A stretch of 64,000 bases of DNA from VBDM01 sp035499735. GTDB taxonomy: Bacteria; Pseudomonadota; Gammaproteobacteria; Burkholderiales; SG8-39. The notes beneath the pieces were generated by a model, which saw nothing but the letters and a program-made list of their open reading frames with translations, had not been told where the DNA came from and made no database searches. The stretch lies in NCBI GenBank assembly GCA_035499735.1, contig DATJYC010000070.1, positions 54,990 to 118,989 of the forward strand, written 5' to 3'. Position 1 is the first letter of the stretch; every line of letters starts with the position of its first letter. Shown piece by piece: positions 41,081 through 48,711 of the stretch. The translations under genes and the position numbers were made by a program.

Positions 41081-41854
41081 ATGCCGCACATGATTCAACG
41101 GACTGCATTGCTGTGCGTAATCGCCCTGGCCGGGTGCGCCACGGGGACGGGCGGTGAGCCGCCGGACTACGCCGCCATCGTTGCGAGCCGCGATCGTACC
41201 GAAGCCGATCGGCAGATCGATATCAGGCGGAAGCCCGAGCGTCTGCTTGCCTTTGCCGGCGTCCGTCGGGGGATGAAGGTCCTGGACATGGGCGCCGGAG
41301 CGGGCTACTCGACGGAGCTCCTCGCCCGCGCGGTGGGACCGCGAGGAAAGGTCTACGCGCAGGAGTCCCCGGCGGGCTCAGCGCGAGCGAGAGAGAGATT
41401 CGACGAACGCGCCGGGACGCCTGCGATGCGGAACGTGGTGCGCGTGCTGAGAGATTACGACGATCCGGTTCCGCCCGAAGCGCGCGATCTCGATCTGGTG
41501 ACGTTCTTCTTCGCCTATCATGACACCACCTTTATGCCGGTGGATCGGGCGAAGATGAACCGCGCGCTGTTCGATGCGCTCAAGCCGGGCGGAGTCCTGG
41601 TCGTGACCGATCATTCCGCGCAGCCCGGAGCCGGAACAAGCGTGGCGAAGACGCTGCACCGCATCGAGGAGTCAACGCTCCGCCGGGAAATCGAGGCGGT
41701 GGGATTCAAGCTGGCCGAGGAAGGGGATTTCCTGCGCAACCCAGCAGACATGCGCGACGCACCCGTGTTCCGGCCGCAGACTCCGGTGGACGAGTTCGCA
41801 CTCAAGTTCATGAAGCCCCCTGAGCGCCGGCCCGCCGAAGGTGCGACGATGTAG
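41081..41854 (+). CDS. Lipoprotein-like SAM-dependent methyltransferase (COG4798-like)
   Basis: A 257-residue protein. The N-terminus is a lipoprotein signal (TALLCVIALAG|C, with Ala at +2), followed by a Rossmann methyltransferase domain: motif I VLDMGAGAGYSTELLA, an acidic end of strand 2 (KVYAQE), LDLVTFFFAYHD and LKPGGVLVVTDHSAQPG. The fold normally uses S-adenosylmethionine, which is not known to occur outside the cytoplasm, so the location is odd. ATG at 41081 has GGGGG 7 nt upstream; the second ATG at 41090 is also possible and would keep the lipobox. Confidence 0.78.
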   Translation: MPHMIQRTALLCVIALAGCATGTGGEPPDYAAIVASRDRTEADRQIDIRRKPERLLAFAGVRRGMKVLDMGAGAGYSTELLARAVGPRGKVYAQESPAGSARARERFDERAGTPAMRNVVRVLRDYDDPVPPEARDLDLVTFFFAYHDTTFMPVDRAKMNRALFDALKPGGVLVVTDHSAQPGAGTSVAKTLHRIEESTLRREIEAVGFKLAEEGDFLRNPADMRDAPVFRPQTPVDEFALKFMKPPERRPAEGATM

Positions 41855-41884
41855 CGCGTCGTCCGTACGCGACGCGCTATTTGC
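41852..41884 (+). terminator. Probable terminator after the methyltransferase gene
   Basis: A perfect 10-bp stem TAGCGCGTCG / CGACGCGCTA with an 8-nt loop begins at the stop codon, followed by a weak T-rich stretch (TTTGCATT). Confidence 0.55.
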
Positions 41885-42082
41885 ATTGTCAACAGTCGCT
41901 TAAGCACCCCTTACTCAAATCGCGTCACCCGCGGGCGACACTCTGCAATTCATCTGGTGGTCAATTCGATGATTTTCAACGCAACCCGCGGGTGGCATGC
42001 GCGTTGCTACTCGCAAATCGATTGGCATCGCCTGCGTTTTCCGCAGTTGGCCGATCACGTATACAAGAGAGAGGAGCAATCC

Positions 42083-42682
42083 GTGCTGGACAATTTTCGC
42101 AAGAGAGAGCTTCCGCTGAATCCGCGCGTCCACTCCCCCTACAGCCGCCTTCAGGAGGCCCTGAATCCACTCGGCGCGGACGCCGCAAAAGGGGAAGCCG
42201 TCAAGATCGAGGCAGTGAAGGCGAATCCGCCTGTGCCCCGCGAGGACGCCAAGCCCGCGCGGGCCGAGGAAGCGACGCCGAGCAGGCTGATCGTCGGACC
42301 CGACATCAAGCTAAAAGGAGCCGAGATCACCGACTGCGACACGCTGATCGTGGAAGGTCGCGTCGAGGCCTCGATGGACAGCCGGGTCTTCCAGATTTCG
42401 GAGAGGGGCGTATTCGCCGGCAAGGCGGGCATCGACATGGCCGAAATCCGCGGCCGCTTCGAAGGCGAGCTCACGGTGCGCAAGCATCTCCTGATCTGCT
42501 CCACGGGAAAGGTGTCGGGGAAGATCCGCTACGGCAAGCTTGAAATCGAAGAGGGCGGCGAGATCTCGGGCGACATCGCGACGCTCGCCGACGCCCAGAG
42601 CAAGGGTGCCGCGCGGCCCGACTCGGCGCGCCCTGCCGCGGGCGCTCCCGCTGTGCCGGCGGTCTCGCGCCCTCTGACCTGA
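42083..42682 (+). CDS. Bactofilin (polymer-forming cytoskeletal protein)
   Basis: A 199-residue bactofilin. The DUF583 beta-helix core lies at about 75-180, with IKLKGAEITDCDTLIVEGRVEA (shown as ITDCDTLIVEGRVEA), GVFAGKAGIDMAEIRGRFEG and LLICSTGKVSGKIRYGKLE. The N- and C-termini are disordered, the latter Ala/Pro-rich. Bactofilins assemble into filaments that locate wall or pilus proteins. Start GTG at 42083, with AGAGAGGAG 8 nt upstream; the frame is open further upstream but that part shows no family sequence. Confidence 0.87.
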   Translation: MLDNFRKRELPLNPRVHSPYSRLQEALNPLGADAAKGEAVKIEAVKANPPVPREDAKPARAEEATPSRLIVGPDIKLKGAEITDCDTLIVEGRVEASMDSRVFQISERGVFAGKAGIDMAEIRGRFEGELTVRKHLLICSTGKVSGKIRYGKLEIEEGGEISGDIATLADAQSKGAARPDSARPAAGAPAVPAVSRPLT

Positions 42683-42694
42683 CTCGGAGGGCAC

Positions 42695-44068
42695 TTACCC
42701 CGTCGTCGAGGGGCGGCTCGCGCGCGCGAAGTAGGCGAGCAGGATGGCGCTCGCGACGATCAGGCTAGCCACCCCGGCGAGCCAGAACCCGGCCGCCCCC
42801 ATGGGGGTCGAGAGCCCGAAGGCGCCGGCCAGCGGGACTTTCTCCAGTCCCAGCGCATAACCCCCTCCCAGCCCGATGCCCCACAGAGCGACGGTGTACA
42901 CCAGCATCGGGATGAACGTGATCTTGTAGCCCCGCAGCGCGTTCACGATCACCACCTGCGCGGTGTCGAAGATCTGGAAGAGCGAAACGTAGACCAGCAG
43001 CTTCGCCGCCAGCACACGCACCTGAGGATCGTGCGAGTAGAGCGCGACGATCCCCTCGGCCGCGAGCGAGATCAGCGCGGCTGCGCACAGCGACAGGCCG
43101 AGCATCATGCGCATTCCGGTGAATCCGGTATGCCGCGCCCGCGCGAGGTCGCGCGCGCCGACCGCCTGCGCGATGAGGACTCCGGTCGCGTTTCCCACCG
43201 CGAGCCCGAACATGTAGAAGACCGCGGTGACGTTGGAGGCGATCTGGTGGCCGGCGGACGTTACCGCGCCGAGCCGCGCCAGGAATATCGCCATGAAAGT
43301 AAACGAGGTCACTTCCACGAAGAGAGCGAGCCCCAGCGGGACCCCGAGCTTGAGGTGATTCCACAAGATCGCCGGGTGCGGCCACGACCAGCGCGCGAAT
43401 ATGTGAAAGGGCTCGTAGAAAGGGTGCCTGGCGCAGTAGGTCCAGGCGAGGACGAACACGATCCAGCTTGCGATCGCGGTCGCGATCGCGCAGCCGGGGC
43501 CGCCCAGCTCGGGCGCCCCGAGGGCGCCATAGATGAACAACGCGTTCAGGGGGATCTTCGTCGCAAAGTAGACGAGGTTGATCGCCATCACCGCGCGGGG
43601 CCGCGCCACCGCGGTGGTAAGCGCGAAGAACACGCGGAAGAGAAGCATCGCCGGGAGGGCCCACGCTATTCCCTGCAGGTAAGCCCGCGCGCGTACCTCG
43701 ACCTCCGGCGGCGCGCCCGAGAGGCGCAGAAATGGGTCGGGAAACGCGAGCAGCACAACTCCCAGCGCAGAAAGGGCAACAGCGAGCCAGGCGGTCTGGC
43801 GCGTCTCCTCGCCGATTCTGTCGTACTGTTTTCCCCCGAAAAGCTGCCCCGCGATCGGCGAAAGCGACAGGACCACTCCCATCAGACCGATGAAGACGCT
43901 GAAGTAGACGCTCGCTCCGATCCCGACGGCGGCGAGGTCGACGGCGCTGTAGCGGCCGGCCATCACCGTGTCGAGCACGCCGCTCGCGATCACCGCGAGC
44001 TGCGCGACGAGAACCGGCCAGGCAAGGCGCGCTATCGCGCGGGTAGTGCTGCGAGATGAGGATGGCAC
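42695..44068 (-). CDS. MATE-family multidrug efflux protein (NorM-like)
   Basis: A 457-residue protein with 12 hydrophobic helices in the two-lobe MATE pattern (for example LAWPVLVAQLAVIASGVLDTVMAG, shown as VAQLAVIASGVLDTVMAG, and PIAGQLFGGKQYDRIGEETRQ). NorM-type exporters use a sodium or proton gradient to expel cationic compounds. A terminator for the preceding gene lies just upstream. No regulator adjoins it, and it converges on the bactofilin gene. Confidence 0.9.
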   Translation of the reverse strand: MPSSSRSTTRAIARLAWPVLVAQLAVIASGVLDTVMAGRYSAVDLAAVGIGASVYFSVFIGLMGVVLSLSPIAGQLFGGKQYDRIGEETRQTAWLAVALSALGVVLLAFPDPFLRLSGAPPEVEVRARAYLQGIAWALPAMLLFRVFFALTTAVARPRAVMAINLVYFATKIPLNALFIYGALGAPELGGPGCAIATAIASWIVFVLAWTYCARHPFYEPFHIFARWSWPHPAILWNHLKLGVPLGLALFVEVTSFTFMAIFLARLGAVTSAGHQIASNVTAVFYMFGLAVGNATGVLIAQAVGARDLARARHTGFTGMRMMLGLSLCAAALISLAAEGIVALYSHDPQVRVLAAKLLVYVSLFQIFDTAQVVIVNALRGYKITFIPMLVYTVALWGIGLGGGYALGLEKVPLAGAFGLSTPMGAAGFWLAGVASLIVASAILLAYFARASRPSTTG

Positions 44069-44144
44069 GTGAATCGGCCGGCTGTGACTCCGGACAAAGC
44101 GCCGTATTCTACGTGCCCGGACCCGCAGCCGTCAGTGACTGCAG

Positions 44145-44173
44145 AAAAAAAACGCGCGGGCGGCCCCGCGCGT
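44145..44173 (-). terminator. Rho-independent terminator after the Ig-like lipoprotein gene
   Basis: On the minus strand a perfect 9-bp stem ACGCGCGGG / CCCGCGCGT with 4-nt loop GCCG is followed directly by eight T. It lies 20 nt past the stop of the Ig-like gene and separates it from the MATE gene. Confidence 0.88.
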
Positions 44174-44192
44174 CGTCTAGGAGGTTGGGAGA

Positions 44193-46169
44193 TTAGTTCG
44201 GGTTGGTACAGTCCTGGACCACGCCGAACGGGCTGGGCTGTCCCGGCGGCGGGACGCCCTTGTTCACGTAGTCGGATGCAAGTCCCATCAGGAAGAACGT
44301 TGCAGTCGTGGGGGGGTCGTTGCCGACGACGCCGGCGCTGGCCTGGAGCTGTACCTCGGTCCACACCGCGTAGCTCTTGGGGTAGGTGATCGTCGCCAAG
44401 GCTATGCCGTTCGAGTCGGTCGTTCCGGTGGCATTGACCGAGGCAACGTTTCCAGGATCGAGGCGGCCGTTGTTGTTGGTGTCCTCACCCGGATCGAGAA
44501 TGCCGTTGATGTTGATGTCCTCGCTCGGACAGAAGATGACAGGCCCCGGGTTGAGCCCGTCCGGGCTAACTTCCCATTGGCTGTCAACCGTGGCGAAAAC
44601 GAAGCTGCCCTTCGAATATCCCTTTGGAACAAGGGCGAACCTGACCGTCGCGCCCACCACGGCGTTGCCCGCTGCGTCGGTGACGATCGCCGACCACGTC
44701 TTCTGGAGGTTCGGGCTCGGTGGCGGAACCGTCTGGACGAGGTTGTCGGTGCCGACGCGGACGAATAGCGCCTGTCCGGCGACCGTCAAGGTCGCACTGG
44801 CGGAAATAGGTGCGATCGGGTTCCCGTTGACCGCGTTCACCGTGGCCTGGATTACCACGCCGTTTTGCGCGCTGTTGGTGGTTCCCGCGGTGTAGTTCAC
44901 CGAAGCTGTGCCGGTCGCATCGGTGATCGCCGTGTTGGCCGCGAGCTGACCACCGGTATTGTCGGTCAGGTTGAAGCTGATGGCCGCATTCTTGACGAGG
45001 TTGTTGTTGGCGTCGCGCACCGTCACGGTGACCGTCGAGATGTTGTTGGTCTGGCTCGGGTTGGGCGGAGTCGCCGTGAACTCCACGACGCCGGGTACCG
45101 CCTGCACGGCCACGGCGGTCGCGGTGGTGGCGACGAAATTGACGCTCAATGTCGCCGCCGGCGTGCCCCCCGGGCCTTGCGCCGTGATGATTGCGGGGCC
45201 CGCGGAGCTCGCCGAACTGATCGAAACGCCGGGCGTGTCGCCCGTTCCGTTGGTCAGCACGGGGCTGCCGCTTACGGTGCCGCGGCTGCTCGTGAAGGAG
45301 ACCTGTGTGCCGACGACGGGGCCGCCGCCGGCGTTCGTCCAATTGACTGATAGGGGCACGGAGCTGCCCAGGGGAATGTCGGTGTTCGCTGCCGGCGTCG
45401 TGAATGCGAAGGCCGCGCTGGCGATCGTCAGGGTCTGAGTCTTGCTCGCCCCGGCTGCGCTTGCGGTGATGACGTCGGACGCAACCGCCGCCGCAGTCAC
45501 GGTGGCGGTCACCTGGCCCGAGGCGTCGGTGAGCGTCGATCCGGCGGCAATCCCGCTTCCGTTCTGCGAAGTCAACGTCATCGTCATGTTCGGAATCGGA
45601 GTCCCGGCCGAATCCTTCAAGGCGAACGTCAGGGTCGTCGAGGCGCCCGCGGCCAGGGAGCTGTTGCCGCTGATGGTGATAGCCGTACCGGTGACGCCGA
45701 CGGTGTTGGTGATCGTGGCGCCGTCCGAAGTCGTGACGGCGACCGTGATCGTGCGGTTCGATTTGTTGGCGCCGAGATTTAGCGTGGCGGTCACGGTTCC
45801 GTTCGCATCGGTCGTCCCGCCGCCGCTGATGGCGCTAACGAACGCCGATGGATCGGTCCCCGTCGAAAAGGTGACCGTAGTGCCGGGAACGGCTTGACCG
45901 TTGGCGTCGAGCACCACCGCTGTCAGAGCGACCGTTGTTTGCCCCGAGGAAGGAAGCTGCGGATTGCTGACGAGGAGTTGGACCCGCGTGCCGGACGTAC
46001 CCACCGTGCCCTGGCCAGGGGGGGGACCTCCGCCCGTGCCCGTGCCGGGGCCGAACGTACCAGCGCCGCCGGTGCCCACACCCGTATCCTGTGCGCAGGA
46101 GGCCGCGAGCGCGAGCACGGCTGCGACCAGAACGGTCATGACAAACGATTGACCGAGCTTCCCCTTCAT
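44193..46169 (-). CDS. Large lipoprotein with bacterial Ig-like repeats and calcium-type motif
   Basis: A 658-residue outer-membrane lipoprotein candidate (lipobox LALAAS|C, Ala at +2), followed by a Gly-rich linker. About five invasin/intimin-like Ig domains of roughly 95-105 residues follow, each with a DANGQAVPGTTVTFST-like opening and a T-DANGTVTATL-like turn. Near residue 550-572 there are two Asp/Asn-rich loops (DININGILDPGED, TNNNGRLDPG) resembling EF-hand or dockerin calcium sites. A surface adhesin or biofilm protein is likely; there is no autotransporter barrel. GGAGGATTC lies before the ATG, and a good promoter lies 180 nt upstream. Confidence 0.85.
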   Translation of the reverse strand: MKGKLGQSFVMTVLVAAVLALAASCAQDTGVGTGGAGTFGPGTGTGGGPPPGQGTVGTSGTRVQLLVSNPQLPSSGQTTVALTAVVLDANGQAVPGTTVTFSTGTDPSAFVSAISGGGTTDANGTVTATLNLGANKSNRTITVAVTTSDGATITNTVGVTGTAITISGNSSLAAGASTTLTFALKDSAGTPIPNMTMTLTSQNGSGIAAGSTLTDASGQVTATVTAAAVASDVITASAAGASKTQTLTIASAAFAFTTPAANTDIPLGSSVPLSVNWTNAGGGPVVGTQVSFTSSRGTVSGSPVLTNGTGDTPGVSISSASSAGPAIITAQGPGGTPAATLSVNFVATTATAVAVQAVPGVVEFTATPPNPSQTNNISTVTVTVRDANNNLVKNAAISFNLTDNTGGQLAANTAITDATGTASVNYTAGTTNSAQNGVVIQATVNAVNGNPIAPISASATLTVAGQALFVRVGTDNLVQTVPPPSPNLQKTWSAIVTDAAGNAVVGATVRFALVPKGYSKGSFVFATVDSQWEVSPDGLNPGPVIFCPSEDININGILDPGEDTNNNGRLDPGNVASVNATGTTDSNGIALATITYPKSYAVWTEVQLQASAGVVGNDPPTTATFFLMGLASDYVNKGVPPPGQPSPFGVVQDCTNPN

Positions 46170-46347
46170 GAATCCTCCACTAATTTCACTCGGGACGCGG
46201 TCGCCAATGCTCTCCGTTTTGGCAGCCGGCTCAAAGGCACTCTGCAACGCCGCTTCACGCTGGCCGACAGACGGTCCCCGCAGCCGACGGACGGCTAAGA
46301 AGCCAGGCGCCCGGCGTCCTTAACTCTCTTGGTACCCAAGACCCTGC

Positions 46348-46376
46348 ATAATAATCTTGATTTTATGAATTCACAA
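46348..46376 (-). promoter_or_regulatory. Sigma70-type promoter for the Ig-like lipoprotein gene
   Basis: On the minus strand TTGTGA (46371-46376) and TATTAT (46348-46353) are spaced by 17 nt. The leader would be about 170 nt long, unusually long for this window. Confidence 0.65.
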
Positions 46377-46405
46377 CTCGTCATATATACATGATTATAT
46401 TAAGG

Positions 46406-46422
46406 ATATGTCGTTGACATAT
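46406..46422 (+). promoter_or_regulatory. Inverted-repeat operator overlapping the MetC-like gene promoter
   Basis: ATATGTC-GTT-GACATAT is a perfect 7-3-7 dyad. It contains the TTGACA -35 candidate (46414-46419) of the plus-strand gene; the best -10 is weak (GAAGAT, 46436-46441). A less perfect dyad (TCAT...ATGA) lies just upstream at 46381-46394. A repressor bound here would cover the promoter. The regulator is unknown. Confidence 0.5.
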
Positions 46423-46495
46423 GTCCAGCAGAAGCGAAGATGTGGCTGGGTTCTGCCAGAATGGCCCGGGACTCCCCACAGAGAGAAGGATATCC

Positions 46496-47674
46496 ATGCG
46501 CGAAGAAACGACTATCGTCCACTCCGGCCGTCATCCGGAACAGCACGAGGGCTCTGTGAACCCTCCGGTGTTTCACGTCTCCACAGTGCTATCGCAAAGC
46601 GTGGACGAGCACCGGCGCAGGCGCGAGGAATGGCGGCAGGATCTACCGGTTACCTGCTACGGGCGCCTTGGTACGCCGACCACGCGATCGCTGCAGGAGG
46701 CCATCGCGAGCTTGGAAGGAGGCTACCGCTCCGTCGTTTACCCCTCGGGGCTCGCGGCGTGCGCGGGAGCTCTGCTCGCTTTCCTGTCCTCGGGCGATCA
46801 CCTGCTTGTCGCTGATACCGTCTACGGACCGACGCGTGCCCTGGCCGGAGGAATCCTCAAGCGCTTCGGCGTTACGACCTCCTTCTACGATCCGCTCATC
46901 GGGCGCGGCATCGAGTCCCTGATGCGGCCCGAAACCCGCGTCGTCTACGTCGAATCGCCCGGCTCGCTCACGTTCGAGGTGCAGGACATCCCGGCCATCG
47001 CCGAGGCCGCCCACAAGCGTGGAATCACAGTGATCATGGACAACACCTGGGGCACGCCGTTGTTCTTCAGGCCGTTCGCCCACGGGGTCGACGTGTCCGT
47101 GCAGTCCGCGACGAAGTACATCGTGGGGCACGCGGACGCCATGCTCGGCGCGATCACCGGCACCCGGGAGGTCTGGCCGAAGCTGCGTGCTTCGACCTAC
47201 GAACTGGGGCAGACTGCGGGCCCGGAGGACGTCTACCTGGCTCAGAGAGGATTTCGCACCCTCGCCGTGCGACTCAAGCAGCACTGGCAGGCGGGCGTTG
47301 CGCTCGCCGAATGGATCGGCCGCCAGCGGGAGGTCGAGCGCGTGCTCCATCCGGCGCTCCCGGGCGACCCGGGGCACGCGCTCTGGAGGCGAGATTTCAC
47401 CGGTGCGTGCGGCCTGTTCGGGGTCGTTCTGAAGGAGGGCGTGAGCGACGGGGCGCTGGCTGCGATGATCGACGGGCTGGAGCTCTTCGGGATCGGCTCG
47501 TCCTGGGGCGGCTACGAAAGCCTGATCGTCCCCTTCGATCCGCGCGAGTCCCGCACCGCTACGCAGTGGCCGCACAGGGGGCCGTGCTTCCGCGTCCACG
47601 CCGGGCTCGAGAGCGTCGAGGACCTGATCGAAGATCTCGACGCGGGGTTCGGGCGGCTGCGCGCGGCGCTCTGA
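46496..47674 (+). CDS. Trans-sulfuration-type PLP enzyme (cystathionine beta-lyase-like)
   Basis: A 392-residue Cys/Met-metabolism PLP enzyme. The PLP-lysine lies in VDVSVQSATKYIVGHAD, and the phosphate and ring contacts in VYPSGLAACAGALLAFL and VIMDNTWGTP. The C-terminal WGGYESLIVPF region matches cystathionine beta-lyases (MetC), which split cystathionine to homocysteine. Some members act as other sulfur lyases. AGAAGGA precedes the ATG at 46496. It ends directly against the convergent MetE-like gene, with no gap. Confidence 0.85.
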   Translation: MREETTIVHSGRHPEQHEGSVNPPVFHVSTVLSQSVDEHRRRREEWRQDLPVTCYGRLGTPTTRSLQEAIASLEGGYRSVVYPSGLAACAGALLAFLSSGDHLLVADTVYGPTRALAGGILKRFGVTTSFYDPLIGRGIESLMRPETRVVYVESPGSLTFEVQDIPAIAEAAHKRGITVIMDNTWGTPLFFRPFAHGVDVSVQSATKYIVGHADAMLGAITGTREVWPKLRASTYELGQTAGPEDVYLAQRGFRTLAVRLKQHWQAGVALAEWIGRQREVERVLHPALPGDPGHALWRRDFTGACGLFGVVLKEGVSDGALAAMIDGLELFGIGSSWGGYESLIVPFDPRESRTATQWPHRGPCFRVHAGLESVEDLIEDLDAGFGRLRAAL

Positions 47675-48703
47675 TCAGCTCGCGCCGATCTCGCGGCGCA
47701 TGATCTTTGCGCCTTCGACCATGGCTTTCATCTTTCCGAAGGCGACGTCACGCGGAAGGTACTTCATGCCGCAATCGGGCGCGACGATGATGTCCTCGCC
47801 TCGGGCATGGGGCAGGGCGCGGCGGATTCGCGCCGCCACCTTCTCGGGCGTCTCGACCGTCATGTCGTTCAGGTCGATCACCCCGAGGATGAGCTTCTTC
47901 CCGGCGAGGGACCTGAGGACGGAACAGTCGAGGTTGGACTGCGCCGTCTCGATCGATACCTGCCCGCAGGTGCAGCCGGAAAGCTCGCCGAGAAAAGAGT
48001 AACCCGAGGGCCGCGCGTGGATAACCGCCGCGTAGCCGAAGCAGATGTGAACCGCGGTCGTTCCCTTCGCGCCCTCCAGCGCCCGGTTCAGGGCTTTGAG
48101 GCCGTAGGCCCGGGCCTTTTCGGGCCGCGCCTCCATATAGGGCTCGTCTATCTGCACGACGTCGGCGCCCGCGGCGAAGAGGTCGCGGATCTCCTCGTTG
48201 ACCGCGACCGCGTAGTCCATGGCCGCATCCTCTTCGGATTTGTAGTAGTCGTTCTGGGCCTGCTGCGACATCGTGAACGGGCCCGGAACCGTCATCTTGA
48301 TGTTCCGGTCCGTGTGCGCGCGCAGGAACCTGAGGTCCTCGACCTCGACAGCGTGGCGCCGACGTATCCTGCCGACGATGCGCGGCACGGGGTTGGGATG
48401 GCCAGAGCGGTCGAGCGCCGAGCCCGGGTTGTCGATGTCCACGCCTTCTAGCGCGGTGGCGAACCGGTTCGAATAGCTTTCGCGCCGGATCTCGCCGTCG
48501 GTGATGATGTCGAGGCCCGCTTCTTCCTGGGCGCGTATGGCGAGCAGCGTGGCGTCCTCCTGCGCTTGGGCGAGATAGGGCTCGGGAACGCGCCATAGCT
48601 CCTTTGCGCGGACGCGGGGAGGAAAGCGTCCCGCAAGCTTCTTCCTGTCGATCAGCCACTCGGGCTGCGGGTAGCTGCCGACCAGCGTGGTGGGGAACAG
48701 CAC
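47675..48703 (-). CDS. MetE C-terminal-like (cobalamin-independent methionine synthase family) protein
   Basis: A 342-residue single-domain UROD/MetE-type TIM barrel without the MetE N-terminal domain. The zinc ligands His and Cys are in VHICFGY and Cys in APDCGMKYLP, with DEPYMEARPE upstream. Such proteins transfer a methyl or alkyl group to a thiol: homocysteine, or coenzyme M-type thiols in epoxyalkane:CoM transferase. It begins at a GTG (48703) 8 nt after the nicotinate phosphoribosyltransferase-like stop, with no obvious ribosome site, so translation may be coupled. Start position is the weakest part of the call. Confidence 0.82.
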   Translation of the reverse strand: MLFPTTLVGSYPQPEWLIDRKKLAGRFPPRVRAKELWRVPEPYLAQAQEDATLLAIRAQEEAGLDIITDGEIRRESYSNRFATALEGVDIDNPGSALDRSGHPNPVPRIVGRIRRRHAVEVEDLRFLRAHTDRNIKMTVPGPFTMSQQAQNDYYKSEEDAAMDYAVAVNEEIRDLFAAGADVVQIDEPYMEARPEKARAYGLKALNRALEGAKGTTAVHICFGYAAVIHARPSGYSFLGELSGCTCGQVSIETAQSNLDCSVLRSLAGKKLILGVIDLNDMTVETPEKVAARIRRALPHARGEDIIVAPDCGMKYLPRDVAFGKMKAMVEGAKIMRREIGAS

Positions 48704-48711
48704 GCGCGACG

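Larger units (their letters stand above)
46170..46495. other. Divergent control region, AT-rich core
   Basis: A 326-nt gap between the divergent Ig-like lipoprotein gene and the MetC-like gene. Bases 46320-46430 are markedly AT-rich against a GC-rich background. It holds a promoter for the minus strand, a TTGACA for the plus strand, and an inverted repeat; the remaining sequence near the lipoprotein gene shows no clear element. A short peptide frame at 46421 continues into the MetC-like gene but lacks family sequence. Confidence 0.7.
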
